A stretch of 64,000 nucleotides of DNA from an uncultured Alphaproteobacteria bacterium (GCA_902826245.1 CADEEA010000001.1:1-64000), one strand, 5' to 3'. Positions 36,497 to 46,660 are shown, counted from the stretch's first letter. The notes: generated from the sequence alone by a model not told the origin. Numbers and translations: made by a program.

Positions 36497-36973
36497 TCAC
36501 CGCGAGCGCCAGATTTCCTCCAGTACGCTCAGCTGCGGTGCGCCTTTCGCGGGCGCGCACGCGCGCGCGAGAAACAGGTGCCGCACGATCTCGGCTTGCT
36601 GCTCTATGTTGTACGAATTCAGCGCGGCCCCGTTCCGCACGCGATACCGGTAAGCTCTCACGCCAAGCGCTCCGAGTTTGGCGAACGGCAACATGATTCC
36701 GCGTTCGGCCTGCCAGACATGCGCCAATTCGTGGATAAACCAGCCCTGCTCGCCCAAGTGCGCCGACGTGAAGTCCTTGCGCGCGCGCCAACGGGAAAAC
36801 GCGATGCCGCGCCCAAGCGGAACCATGGCGCTAAAAAGCGTCGGCGGCAGCCGCCATACGCGCACGCTCGACCATGGAATTTCCTCCCCGAAGATCGATC
36901 TACCGAGCGCGATTTCACCGACGCTAAGCGCGCGCCGCGTGAACGGCTTCATGCATTCGTCGCCGGGGGCCAT
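36497..36973 (-). CDS. HEXXH-motif protein, Vgr-related/DUF4157-like
   Basis: This 158-residue protein has the zinc-peptidase-like HELAHVWQ in WFIHELAHVWQAERGIM, preceded by KPFTRRALSVGEIALGRSIFGEEI. Helical segments with YNIEQQAEIVRHLFL follow, with Glu as possible third ligand. The pattern resembles short proteins annotated as Vgr-related or DUF4157-like. No signal peptide or membrane segment is present. AAGGA lies at a normal distance before the ATG at 36973. Peptidase activity is not established; toxin or secretion links are only by family hearsay. It converges with the TipN-like gene. Confidence 0.65.
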   Translation of the reverse strand: MAPGDECMKPFTRRALSVGEIALGRSIFGEEIPWSSVRVWRLPPTLFSAMVPLGRGIAFSRWRARKDFTSAHLGEQGWFIHELAHVWQAERGIMLPFAKLGALGVRAYRYRVRNGAALNSYNIEQQAEIVRHLFLARACAPAKGAPQLSVLEEIWRSR

Positions 36974-37058
36974 GTCTATGTCCTTGCCATATCCCTAGTG
37001 CCGAGAAAATCCCGACGACGCCCGCGACAAACAAGCCGCGCGCCGCTAAGACAGTGGC

Positions 37059-37571
37059 ATGGCAGCCGCTCTCGAAGTGCTGGTCGGACGCATTGAGACT
37101 TTGGCGCTCGACGCCGTCGTCAACGCCGCCAATACGCAATTATCGCCGGGAACAGGCGTCGACGGCGCCCTGCGGGCGGCGGCGGGTCCGGAACTTACCG
37201 AGGCGACCAGGGCGCTGGCGCCTATCGAAGTGGGCGCGGCGGTGCTGACGCCTGGTTTCAAATTGCCCGCCCGCTACGTCATTCACACGGCCGCACCGAT
37301 CTGGGCGCAAGGCGGTGGCGAAGGTGAAAAAGTTGCGGGACTCGCGCGTTGCTATAGTTCGGCCATCGCGCTTGCGGAAGAACGCATGCTCGCCGCGATC
37401 GGGTTTCCCTGTCTTGGCGCCGGCAATTACGGCTGGCCGCGCGGATTTGCCTGCGCTATCGCCATCGCCGCCTGCGAAGAAGCGCTACAGGCCGCCCCGC
37501 ACGTGCAACGCTTGGTGTTCTGCTGCTTCACCGAAGCGGATGCGGAATTGTATCGGAAGGGATTGGGTTGA
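37059..37571 (+). CDS. Macrodomain protein (O-acetyl-ADP-ribose deacetylase-like)
   Basis: This 170-residue protein is a single macrodomain of the MacroD/YmdB type. DAVVNAANTQLSPGTGVDGALR carries the ADP-ribose-binding NAAN and GxGVDGA loops. AGPELTEATR, RYVIHTAAP and IGFPCLGAGNYGWP follow, the last being the phosphate loop. Such proteins hydrolyse O-acetyl-ADP-ribose or mono-ADP-ribosyl groups in the cytosol. Its presence in the same window as three TIR genes is notable because TIR enzymes produce ADP-ribose variants. They are 33 kb apart, so a link is speculative. Confidence 0.9.
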   Translation: MAAALEVLVGRIETLALDAVVNAANTQLSPGTGVDGALRAAAGPELTEATRALAPIEVGAAVLTPGFKLPARYVIHTAAPIWAQGGGEGEKVAGLARCYSSAIALAEERMLAAIGFPCLGAGNYGWPRGFACAIAIAACEEALQAAPHVQRLVFCCFTEADAELYRKGLG

Positions 37572-37601
37572 AGGCGGCGATTGTTGGGGTGAATGACGAC
37601 C

Positions 37602-38933
37602 CTACATCGTCTCCAGGAACCGCAGCGCAGCGCCGCGGCTTGGCGCGACCACCTCTCCGTCGCGCATCACAACCATGCCGCGGACGATCGTGGCCATCGG
37701 CCAGCCTTGCGCTTCGAAACCATCGAATGGCGTCCAGCCACAGCGCGTGGCTTGATCCTCGGCGCGGATGGTGCGCTTGGCTGCCAAATCCACCAGGGTG
37801 AAGTCCGCGTCATAACCCAAGGCGATGCGGCCCTTGCCTTCGATGCCGAACACGCGCTGCGGACCCGCGCTGGTGAGATCAACGAAGCGGGAGAGGCTTA
37901 GGCGGCCTCCATTCACATGCGTCAACATCACCGGCACGAGCGTCTGCACCCCCGGCATGCCGGAGGGCGACTTCGGATATGGCTGCGCCTTCTCCTCGCG
38001 CGTGTGCGGGGCGTGGTCGGTGCCGAGCACATCGACAACGCCCTGTGCAATGCCAAGCGACCAGAGCGCGGCGCGGTCGGCCGCGTAGCGGATCGGCGGG
38101 TTCATCTGCGCGAATCCGTTGAGGCGCTTGTAAATCTCTGGCCCTTCGAAGCTCAAGAATTGCGGCAGCGTCTCGACGGTGGCGACATCCTTCGCCGTCG
38201 CCAGGAACTCCATCTCAATGGCGGAGGAAACATGCAGTACGTGCACGCGCTTGCCGTGCTTGCGCGCGGCAGCGACCAGGCGCTGCACCGCCATGAGCGC
38301 GGCGGAATCGTCGCGCACTTCTGGGTGCGAGGTCCAGTCGCCTTCGCGCGCGAGCGCTTTGCGCTCCTGCAGCCGCGCCTCGTCCTCGGCATGAAAGGCG
38401 CCGCGGCGGCGGATGTTCTGCAGCACCTTATCAAGCCCCTCATCGTCGCCCACGAGCAATGTGCCGGTGGATGAACCCATAAACGTCTTCACCCCGCAAC
38501 ACCCAGGCAGCCGCTCCAATTCGCCAAGCTGATCGGCGTTCTCGTGCGTGGCGCCGACATAGAATGCGTGATCCACATGGGCGCGGCTCTTGGCGCGCGC
38601 AAGCTTGTCGGCGAGTGCTTCCGCACTTGTGGTGGGAGGCGCAGTGTTGGGCATTTCGAACACGGCGGTGACGCCGCCGAGTGCGGCTGCACGCGTGCCG
38701 GATTCGAGGTCTTCCTTATGTTCGTTGCCGGGCTCGCGGAAATGCACCTGCGTATCGATCACGCCCGGCAGCACGTGCAGGCCGCCGGCGTCGAACACCT
38801 CCCCGGCGCTCGCTTGTTTCAAGTCGCCGATCGCGACGATGCGGCCGTCTCTGACGCCAATGTCGCCCTCCCCCTGGCCGGCATGATTGACGATCGTTCC
38901 GCCGCGTATGAGGAGATCGAAGCTGTTCTTCAT
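37602..38933 (-). CDS. pyrC: Dihydroorotase (class I, PyrC type)
   Basis: This 443-residue amidohydrolase catalyses ring closure of carbamoyl aspartate to dihydroorotate in pyrimidine synthesis. Zn ligands are visible in PGVIDTQVHFREPG (HFR), the bridging Lys region in CGVKTFMG, His residues in KRVHVLHVSS and the Asp in GTDHAPH. A second-shell region reads SPSGMPGVQTLVPVML. The length matches class I enzymes. Its ATG overlaps the stop of the following GT9 gene by 4 bases (38930-38933). Allantoinase is a close relative but the motifs fit dihydroorotase better. Confidence 0.92.
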   Translation of the reverse strand: MKNSFDLLIRGGTIVNHAGQGEGDIGVRDGRIVAIGDLKQASAGEVFDAGGLHVLPGVIDTQVHFREPGNEHKEDLESGTRAAALGGVTAVFEMPNTAPPTTSAEALADKLARAKSRAHVDHAFYVGATHENADQLGELERLPGCCGVKTFMGSSTGTLLVGDDEGLDKVLQNIRRRGAFHAEDEARLQERKALAREGDWTSHPEVRDDSAALMAVQRLVAAARKHGKRVHVLHVSSAIEMEFLATAKDVATVETLPQFLSFEGPEIYKRLNGFAQMNPPIRYAADRAALWSLGIAQGVVDVLGTDHAPHTREEKAQPYPKSPSGMPGVQTLVPVMLTHVNGGRLSLSRFVDLTSAGPQRVFGIEGKGRIALGYDADFTLVDLAAKRTIRAEDQATRCGWTPFDGFEAQGWPMATIVRGMVVMRDGEVVAPSRGAALRFLETM

Positions 38934-39853
38934 CGGAGCCCTCCGGCGTGCAAAAGATCGATGGCGGCGGCCTCGACCGCGTCAATACTCAAATCCTCCA
39001 TTGCCGAGCGCGCGTCTAGCCGTGCGGCTTCCCCCAACGCCCCACCCCGCAGCGTTCGCGCGCGTGAGCCGAAGGGCGCGCGCACTCGCTCGTCCGTCGG
39101 GCCAAACAAAGTCAGCGTCGCCGCGCCGACGGCAGCGGCGATGTGGGTCAATGCGTTATCGTTGCCGATGACGATGGTGGCGCGCTCCATGAGAGCCGCG
39201 GCCGCCAATAGGTCAGGCGTCAGGCCGAAGTCGCGGGCCTCGATCCCATCGGCGTCGAGGCTGCGCACGATTGCGCCGGTAATCGTGGCGTCGCGCGCGG
39301 CCGCGCCCATGATAGCGACGCGCGCCCCCGCCAACTCGCCTCCCACCAGGCGGCGCGCGACCGCCGAAAAACGTTCCATCGGCCAGCGCTTGGCTTCGCT
39401 CGCGCCCCCTGGCGCCAGCACAAGGAGCGGTGTGGCGTCCGGGGCGATGGCGGCGGCGGCGGCTCGCGCCTCTTCATCCAACCAAAGCACCGGACCGAGC
39501 GCATGTTCGGCGCCGCAGGCCGCACTCCAATCCTCCACGCGATGGCGCACAAGCGGTGCGGCGCGCAAACGGATGCGCCGGCGCGCGGGCGCAAGTGCTC
39601 CCACAAATCCTCCCCGGGCGTCGACCAACACGTCAAAGCGCGTTGCGCGCAGGCGTGCGTATAGGGCAAAACTCCAGACAGCGCCCGGCGGCAGCCAGAT
39701 GCGCGGCGCCGGCGCGGCGCGGAACAGGGCTGCCGCCTCCGGCGCGGCTGAAATTGTCAGCACGTCGCCCGCCTCGAGCTCATGGGCCAACGCACCGGTG
39801 GCGAGCACGGTTTCGCCCAGATCGTCAGGCGCGAGGAACAGAACCGACTTCAT
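38930..39853 (-). CDS. GT9-family (heptosyltransferase-like) glycosyltransferase
   Basis: This 307-residue GT-B protein of family 9 starts MKSVLFLAPDDLGETVLATGAL. It has a central PLLVLAPGGASEAKRWPMERF donor-site signature and FGPTDERVRAP near the C-terminus, with GNDNALTHIAAAVGA. These motifs match heptosyltransferases that add heptose to lipopolysaccharide core, acting at the inner face of the inner membrane. The start at 39853 is preferred to an in-frame 39949 because conserved sequence begins there. Its overlap with pyrC (4 bases) implies coupling. The sugar specificity is unknown. Confidence 0.85.
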   Translation of the reverse strand: MKSVLFLAPDDLGETVLATGALAHELEAGDVLTISAAPEAAALFRAAPAPRIWLPPGAVWSFALYARLRATRFDVLVDARGGFVGALAPARRRIRLRAAPLVRHRVEDWSAACGAEHALGPVLWLDEEARAAAAAIAPDATPLLVLAPGGASEAKRWPMERFSAVARRLVGGELAGARVAIMGAAARDATITGAIVRSLDADGIEARDFGLTPDLLAAAALMERATIVIGNDNALTHIAAAVGAATLTLFGPTDERVRAPFGSRARTLRGGALGEAARLDARSAMEDLSIDAVEAAAIDLLHAGGLR

Positions 39854-39936
39854 CGTCGCTTTAGGCGTGACGGGGGGTAAACGCGAAGTCAACGGAACGC
39901 TTGCAGCGCCCTCGGGCACGCGCCAAGTAACCCACC

Positions 39937-40752
39937 ATGGCAGCCCCACTCCGCCTCGATCGCTCGCTCATCCGCGTTTCCGGCCCCGACGCTGCGAGTT
40001 TTCTAAACAATTTGTTGACGCAGGATGTGGCCCATCTCGGCGAGGCGGCGATGCGCTATGCGGCGCTGCTCAGTCCCCAGGGCAAGGTCGTCGCTGACAT
40101 GCTGCTCTGGGCCGAGAGCGCGGAGAGAATCGTTCTCGACGCCGATCCTTCGCGCGGAGGCGATTTGCTGCGACGCCTCTGCTTGTACAAATTACGCGCG
40201 CGGGTCGCGATCGACGACATCTCGGCGGATTTTTCGATGCTCTGGAGCGCGCAATCATTCGAGGGCGCCCGAGCCGACCCGCGCTTGCCGGGCGCGGCTT
40301 TGGGCTGGCGCAGATTGGCGCCGCGAACGGAGGCCCGCGACGGCGGCGAGGTCTTCGACGCCCACCGGCTCGCAACCGGCATCCCTGACCTCGCCCGTGA
40401 CGCCGCACCCGAAGAGGTGTTCGCCCTTGAGGCCTTGCTGGAGGAACTACATGGCGTGGATTTCCAGAAGGGCTGTTTCGTCGGCCAAGAAAACGTCAGC
40501 CGGATGAAGCGCCGCGGAACGACGCGGCGAAAGTTTTGCCCCGTTCAATTCGACGGCGCATCATTGCCGTTTGGCGCAACTGTGCTCGATGGCTCAGGCG
40601 AGGTCGGGACCTTGCGTTCGAGCGCGGAAGGACGGGGGATCGCGCTGCTGCGGCTCGACAGGGCGCTCGCGCCGGAGGCGAACTTGACGCTCAATGGAGG
40701 GTCCATACGGGTTGCGCCGCCGTCTTGGCTTCTATTGCCGGCGGGGTCATAA
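39937..40752 (+). CDS. ygfZ: Folate-binding Fe-S maintenance protein YgfZ
   Basis: This 271-residue GcvT-fold protein has the YgfZ signature KGCFVGQENVSRMKRRG near residue 188. Earlier, RLDRSLIRVSGPDAASFLNNLLTQDV and RYAALLSPQGKVVADML form the folate-binding half. YgfZ supports assembly and repair of certain iron-sulfur enzymes. It is divergent from the GT9 gene (about 80 bases apart) and followed by a small lipoprotein gene. The family is well conserved and assignment is firm. Confidence 0.92.
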   Translation: MAAPLRLDRSLIRVSGPDAASFLNNLLTQDVAHLGEAAMRYAALLSPQGKVVADMLLWAESAERIVLDADPSRGGDLLRRLCLYKLRARVAIDDISADFSMLWSAQSFEGARADPRLPGAALGWRRLAPRTEARDGGEVFDAHRLATGIPDLARDAAPEEVFALEALLEELHGVDFQKGCFVGQENVSRMKRRGTTRRKFCPVQFDGASLPFGATVLDGSGEVGTLRSSAEGRGIALLRLDRALAPEANLTLNGGSIRVAPPSWLLLPAGS

Positions 40753-40783
40753 TGGGAATTCACTTGGGTTGAAGGAGAACCCT

Positions 40784-41008
40784 ATGGGACGGACAATGCT
40801 GGCGATGGTCGCTGCGGCAACGCTCGCGGCTTGCGCTTCCACAAACGAGAGCACAGAAGCAGCCGCGCGCGCAGAGTGCGAAGCGCAAGGCCTTCCTGAA
40901 GGTGTGCTGCTGAGCCAGTGCATCGCGCGTATGGAGGAAGCGGTGCGCATAGCGAGGGAAAATGGCGGCGCGCCGCCCCAGCCACGGAACCCTGGCCAGC
41001 CACGGTGA
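40784..41008 (+). CDS. Small lipoprotein
   Basis: This 74-residue protein starts MGRTMLAMVAAATLAACAST, a short signal peptide with lipobox LAAC (Cys at 17). The mature part is acidic and contains two further cysteines (ECEAQG, SQCIARMEE), then a Pro-rich end. AAGGAG lies 6 bases before the ATG. It is probably an outer- or inner-membrane-anchored periplasmic protein. I do not recognise the family. The gene is 31 bases after ygfZ. Confidence 0.75.
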   Translation: MGRTMLAMVAAATLAACASTNESTEAAARAECEAQGLPEGVLLSQCIARMEEAVRIARENGGAPPQPRNPGQPR

Positions 41009-41104
41009 GGCCGACGCCGCAGCCCCCAATGTTGACGCTCGCAGGCAGCACAGATATGCGCCAAAATGGCCGCAGCGCATGGGCGCCGGCATCAGGATAG
41101 CGCT

Positions 41105-42223
41105 TTGACCATCGTCATCTCAGCGACCGGGCTTTACACGCCGCCCTTTTCAGTCACCAACGCAGAGCTGGTCGCTTCCTTCAACGCCTATGTCGACCGC
41201 TACAACAAAGAACACGCCGATAATGTGGCCACAGGCTCGCTGCCGGCGCTGCAGCACTCGAGCGTCGAGTTCATCGAAAAGGCCTCCGGCATCAAGCATC
41301 GCTATGTGCTCGACAAACAAGGCCTGCTCGATATCGAGCACATGGTTCCCGATATTCCCGAACGGCCGAACGAACAGCTTTCGCTGATGGCGGAGGTCTC
41401 AGTGCTGGCGGCGCGCCAGGCATTGGAGCGCGCCGGGCGCGATGCACGCGATGTGGACGCAGTGATCTGCTCGTGCTCATCGCTGCAGCGACCCTATCCG
41501 GCGCTCGCTATCGAGGTGCAGAACGCGCTCGGCGCAGGGGGCTTCGGCTACGACATGAACGTCGCCTGCTCCTCAGCTACGTTTGCAATCCAGAACGCTG
41601 CAGACATCGTCCGCGCAGGCCACGCACGTTCGGTGCTAGTGGTCAATCCTGAACTGACCACGGGCCACCTCAATCTGCGCGATCGCGACACCCACTTCAT
41701 CTTTGGCGACGCTGCGGTCGCTATTTTGGTCGAGCATGCCGACATCGCCCCTCAAGGCGCCTGGGCCATTCTCGGCAGCAAATTGCAGACGCGTTTTTCC
41801 AACAACATCCGCAACAATTTCGGCTTCCTCAATCGCTGCGATCCGCAATGGAAGGACATGCCCGACAAGCTCATCACTCAGCAGGGCCGCAAGGTGTTCA
41901 AGGAAGTGGTGCCGATGGTGTCGGAGATGATTCTTCAACACATGGTCGAACTGGAACTGAAGCCCAGCGACCTGCGCCGCATGTGGCTGCACCAGGCCAA
42001 TTCAAACATGAACCGGCTGATCGCCGAGAAAGTGCTCGGCCACGAGGCAAGCCAGGACGAAGCGCCGACAGTGCTCGACCAATATGGCAACACCGCCGGC
42101 GCCGGCTCGATCATCGCCTTCCACAACCATTCCGCCGACCTTGTCGCGGGCGACAAGGGCCTGATCTGCTCCTTCGGCGCTGGCTACAGCGCCGGAAGCA
42201 TTTTCGTGCAGAAGGCGGGGTAG
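41105..42223 (+). CDS. FabH-like beta-ketoacyl-ACP synthase III
   Basis: This 372-residue thiolase-fold enzyme has the Cys-His-Asn triad in NVACSSATF, LHQANSNMN and QYGNTAGAG. It is longer than E. coli FabH (317 residues) and has an N-terminal insertion (AYVDRYNKEHADNVATGSLPALQHSSVEFIEKASGIKHR) typical of the longer family exemplified by Pseudomonas FabH2. Such enzymes condense acyl-CoA with malonyl-ACP. The start is TTG at 41105, which gives ITIV-like start TIVISATGLYTPP; no upstream frame is family-like. Substrate preference cannot be read. It converges with the next gene across a stem-loop. Confidence 0.85.
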   Translation: MTIVISATGLYTPPFSVTNAELVASFNAYVDRYNKEHADNVATGSLPALQHSSVEFIEKASGIKHRYVLDKQGLLDIEHMVPDIPERPNEQLSLMAEVSVLAARQALERAGRDARDVDAVICSCSSLQRPYPALAIEVQNALGAGGFGYDMNVACSSATFAIQNAADIVRAGHARSVLVVNPELTTGHLNLRDRDTHFIFGDAAVAILVEHADIAPQGAWAILGSKLQTRFSNNIRNNFGFLNRCDPQWKDMPDKLITQQGRKVFKEVVPMVSEMILQHMVELELKPSDLRRMWLHQANSNMNRLIAEKVLGHEASQDEAPTVLDQYGNTAGAGSIIAFHNHSADLVAGDKGLICSFGAGYSAGSIFVQKAG

Positions 42224-42266
42224 TCTGGGGCGCTGCGTACTCCGCCGACAGAGTGTCGGCATCGCG

Positions 42267-42319
42267 CTTCGACAAGCTCAGCGTGACGCCAGTCCTGCGT
42301 CACCCTGAGCTTGTCGAAG
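42267..42319. terminator. Stem-loop repeat between convergent genes
   Basis: A 23-base arm (42267-42289) and its inverted complement (42297-42319), with one mismatch, enclose a 7-base loop. The core TTCGACAAGCTCAG is a widespread REP-type palindrome. It lies between two convergent genes and probably stops transcription from both sides. There is no clear U-tract. Confidence 0.65.
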
Positions 42320-42348
42320 GCCTCTAACTCCAACAACAGCTACGGTGC

Positions 42349-43215
42349 TCAGCCTGCGGGCACGCCGGGGGTTTGCTTGACCATGCCAAGCCCCGTTGCG
42401 ACGAGCCCCGCGCCCGCGAGCCCAATCAGCCAACCGCCAAGACCGAGTTGGAGCATTTGATCGGCAGCCGCCGCAGCCTGCTGCACCATCTGCGCCATTT
42501 CCGCGTTTCCGCCCGCAGCGGCGGTCGCGTCCGACATCATCATCGACTTACCAACGAAGAACAGCACAACCGCGGCGATCCCGAGCCCACCGACAATCAA
42601 TTCATGCAGCTGGTTTCGCTTGTTGGTGAGGTTGGTGAACATCAGCCACGCTGCGCCCGCCGGGATCAGCCAGACCAGATAGATCAGGTTCATCATCATC
42701 AATTGGCCATTGGCCTTGTCGCGCGCCGCGCGCTGCGCCATCGCCATTTCGGGGCTGTATTGCATTGTTTGCGCAATGTCGGCGTCGGAGACATTCGCCG
42801 CCATCTGCAGGCCGGGCTTGGCCATCTGCGTCATGCTGGGCAATCCGATTGCGGTTGGGTTGAATATCCCCATGGCGCTGACAAACGGCATGAAGACCGC
42901 CGCGATCAGCATGATGAGCGCCAGCAGCGTCTGCGGCTGGCTGCGTACGATACCCATGACGTTAGCGCCGCCAGGGCTCGCCGCCGCGCCGCCCAGGGCC
43001 GCGCCGATGCCGGAAAGGTCGATCGAAGCGCCGCTTTTCAGCGGATAGATTTCCGTGGCTTTGCCGTCTTTGGGAACGAAATCCACTTCCTCGCCAGCCG
43101 CCGCGGCTCGCGGTCCCTTGTAGTCGCCGGCGCCAAAACCATAACGATTGCCATCCTCGCCGTTGACGGCGCCTGCGCCGGTAGCGGCGTCAAAGCCTAG
43201 AATACGACCCTTCAT
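42349..43215 (-). CDS. Membrane protein with N-terminal cold-shock-like domain
   Basis: This 288-residue protein has an N-terminal beta-rich domain (about 1-60) reading MKGRILGFDAATGAGAVNGE with DGNRYGFGAGDYKG and EEVDFVPKDGKATEIYP. That layout is seen in small CSD/S1-like modules (start with KGxI-GF). A glycine/alanine linker leads to three or four helices (LLALIMLIAAVFMPFVSAMG, LMMMNLIYLVWLIPAGAAWLMF, ELIVGGLGIAAVVLFFVG, GLGGWLIGLAGAGLVATGLG). The start at 43215 is chosen because the conserved-looking MKGRILGF begins there; 43263 is possible. Function unknown. Nucleic-acid-binding domain plus membrane anchoring is unusual. Confidence 0.65.
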   Translation of the reverse strand: MKGRILGFDAATGAGAVNGEDGNRYGFGAGDYKGPRAAAAGEEVDFVPKDGKATEIYPLKSGASIDLSGIGAALGGAAASPGGANVMGIVRSQPQTLLALIMLIAAVFMPFVSAMGIFNPTAIGLPSMTQMAKPGLQMAANVSDADIAQTMQYSPEMAMAQRAARDKANGQLMMMNLIYLVWLIPAGAAWLMFTNLTNKRNQLHELIVGGLGIAAVVLFFVGKSMMMSDATAAAGGNAEMAQMVQQAAAAADQMLQLGLGGWLIGLAGAGLVATGLGMVKQTPGVPAG

Positions 43216-43400
43216 GCCCAGCCTCCCAAGATCAAGAGCTTGTAATCTCGCAGCCCCCCACAACCGTCAAGCGTATTCGAACGTCGCGCCATCGACACAA
43301 AACTTGCAAATTGGCGCTTTCCGCGCCATGTAGGCTGTGAATTTGCGCGGACCTCGCCAGCCTGGCGCGGCGCGCGATCCCTCAATTTGGAGCCAACCCG

Positions 43401-43595
43401 ATGGCGCAACCCCTTTTCGGCGCCGGGCAGCGCGTAAACGTCGCCCACGCGGGGCGCGTTTCCACCCCGGCCGGAATTTACAACATCGTCCGCGCCCTTC
43501 CGGCGGAGCACGGCCCGGTGCAATACCGGATCAAAAGCGACACAGAGGCCTTCGAGCGCATCGTCGACGAAAGCCGGCTGGAAGCGGTGCAATAA
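43401..43595 (+). CDS. Conserved small hypothetical protein (64 aa)
   Basis: This 64-residue protein contains FGAGQRVNVAHAGRV, TPAGIYNIVRALP and VQYRIKSDTEAFERIVDES. The pattern looks like a small beta-barrel (SH3-like, KOW-type) typical of conserved alphaproteobacterial microproteins. No signal or membrane segment is seen. A GGAG lies about 10 bases upstream of the ATG. It is a plausible gene by length, composition and spacing. Function unknown. Confidence 0.6.
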   Translation: MAQPLFGAGQRVNVAHAGRVSTPAGIYNIVRALPAEHGPVQYRIKSDTEAFERIVDESRLEAVQ

Positions 43596-43663
43596 CCACC
43601 GGCCGTCGCCAAGAATGCATCCATTGGCGGCCCCGCGTTGAGACCGCGCAGCGAGTTTGTCGC

Positions 43664-44893
43664 TTAGCGCCCATACCCCGGCGCGGGCATCGGTGCGGCG
43701 CCGCCAGCGTCCTGCATCGAAGCCGCGAGGTCGGCGAGATAGGCATCCGCCACTTCCGCGTGTTTGGGCGATAGCATTAAATGCAGGCTGGGCGGTTCGA
43801 CATTTGCGGCGGTGATCCAGCCCCGTGCATAGAGGCCGCGCAGCAGCGCGGCGCAATCGGCGCTGTCGTGCGTGAACGAGACGATGCCGAGCTGCGGTTT
43901 GCCGAGCACACGGAAGCCGAGCTTTTGAACCCCCGCCTCAATCGCCTCGCGCGCTTCGACCACCAGCTTTTGCTTGGCGCGATAGCCCTCGACGCCCAGA
44001 AAATTTAGCACCGCCCACGCCGCGGCGATGGCGCCGCCAGGGCGCGTGCCGGCAAGCGTCGGCGTCAGCATACGCCCCATCGGCCAGGGGCCGGCGTCGA
44101 AGGTCATGTGCCGTTTCATCGCCTTGTCGCGAAACAGGAGCGTCGACGCGCCTTTGGAGCAATATCCGTACTTGTGCAGGTCCGAGGAAATCGAACGCAC
44201 CCCAGCGGCGCGGAAATCCCATGCAGGGAGCGACGCCCCGTTCATCTCTACAAACGGCGCCAGAAAGCCGCCGACACAGGCGTCGACGTGCAGCCACAGA
44301 TTTCTCCGCAGCGCCACCGCGCCCATTTGCTCAATCGGGTCGATCAAGCCGAACGGGAAACATGGCGCCGAGCCAACCAGCATGATCGTGTTGGCGTCGC
44401 ACGCCGTTTCCATCGTATCCGGATCGGCGAGAAATTCGCGTACCGGCACGCGGCGGATCTCGAGATCCATCATCATCGCCGCCTTATCGAACGCTGGATG
44501 GGCGGTGGCCGGGGCTACCAGATTGCCCTGCCCCGCCAAGCCGCCCGCCCGTGCGAAGTCGCGCGAGGTCTTCACCGCCATGACGATGGAATCGGTGCCG
44601 CCGGACGTCATGACGCCGTCGGACTCTGCCGGCGCATGCAGCAGAGCCAGCGCATGGCCCACCACCTCCCGCTCCATGCCCGCCAAGGATGGGAACGCCG
44701 CCGGCCCTAATCCGTTTTCCTCGGAAAACATGGCATAGGCCGCCTTCTTCACGCGCTCCACCTCCTCGCCGGCATTGAAGACGTAGAGGCCGGTCCGGCC
44801 GTCGCGCCATTTGACGTCGCCTGACGCCAGGGCGCGCATGCGAGATTCGAGTTCTGGCCAGGACGACCCGGTGCTGGGGAGTGGGAAATGCAT
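43664..44893 (-). CDS. Sphingosine-1-phosphate-lyase-like PLP enzyme
   Basis: This protein of about 409 residues belongs to the group II decarboxylase/S1P-lyase fold. It has SGGTDSIVMAVKTSRDFAR (phosphate-binding), LHVDACVGGF with the PLP-ring Asp, and SSDLHKYGYCSKGAST with the Schiff-base Lys. These motifs resemble sphingosine-1-phosphate lyases more than glutamate decarboxylases. Sphingolipid-containing alphaproteobacteria carry such genes, but no sphingolipid synthesis gene is in the window. The start at 44893 gives a family-like N-terminus; 44920 is possible. A pyridoxal-dependent decarboxylase of amino acids is the alternative. Confidence 0.75.
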   Translation of the reverse strand: MHFPLPSTGSSWPELESRMRALASGDVKWRDGRTGLYVFNAGEEVERVKKAAYAMFSEENGLGPAAFPSLAGMEREVVGHALALLHAPAESDGVMTSGGTDSIVMAVKTSRDFARAGGLAGQGNLVAPATAHPAFDKAAMMMDLEIRRVPVREFLADPDTMETACDANTIMLVGSAPCFPFGLIDPIEQMGAVALRRNLWLHVDACVGGFLAPFVEMNGASLPAWDFRAAGVRSISSDLHKYGYCSKGASTLLFRDKAMKRHMTFDAGPWPMGRMLTPTLAGTRPGGAIAAAWAVLNFLGVEGYRAKQKLVVEAREAIEAGVQKLGFRVLGKPQLGIVSFTHDSADCAALLRGLYARGWITAANVEPPSLHLMLSPKHAEVADAYLADLAASMQDAGGAAPMPAPGYGR

Positions 44894-45047
44894 CGGCTTG
44901 TTTTGCGCCCTGTGCGGCATCCGGGCAACAAGACGCCAAAGGCGCCCGCCAAGAACAGGTCTGCTGGTGCAGAACCGAAATTACCGTGCTAGGCTCGGTG
45001 ACGTCGAGGAACATCGGCGTGGGCAAGGGGTGCGAGGGGATAAGCCA

Positions 45048-45278
45048 ATGTCAACGTGGTTTGTAGATAAACTGGGGCCTAACCCCGCTTCGGGCGCCCC
45101 TAGCAGCGGTGCGCCGCCGCAGGCTGGGCGCGCCGCCGCGCCCCCACCCCAAGCCGCGCGCGCCGCTGCGCCGCCGCCTCAGAGCGCGTCAAGGCCGGCG
45201 CCCCAGGCGCCGCCTACACGCGCAGCCGCGCCCCCGCCGCCCGAGCCAGAGCCGAAGAAGAAAAAGGGCTGGTTCTAA
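45048..45278 (+). CDS. Proline/alanine-rich small protein with basic C-terminus
   Basis: This 76-residue protein starts MSTWFVDKLGPNP, continues with tandem APPPQAARA-like units (residues about 20-65), and ends EPEPKKKKGWF. It has no signal peptide. The repetitive middle is probably disordered; the short ends might bind a partner. GAGGGG is present before the ATG. I do not recognise the family. It is convergent with glmM, 20 bases away. Confidence 0.5.
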   Translation: MSTWFVDKLGPNPASGAPSSGAPPQAGRAAAPPPQAARAAAPPPQSASRPAPQAPPTRAAAPPPPEPEPKKKKGWF

Positions 45279-45298
45279 GCGCCCGAGGCCGGCAGCGG

Positions 45299-46660
<1,362 letters not shown>

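Noticed and set aside
38544..40097. 517-codon plus-strand frame across pyrC and the GT9 gene
   Set aside because: It is antisense to two firmly identified genes, is rich in Arg/Ala/Pro and Ser, and runs into ygfZ.
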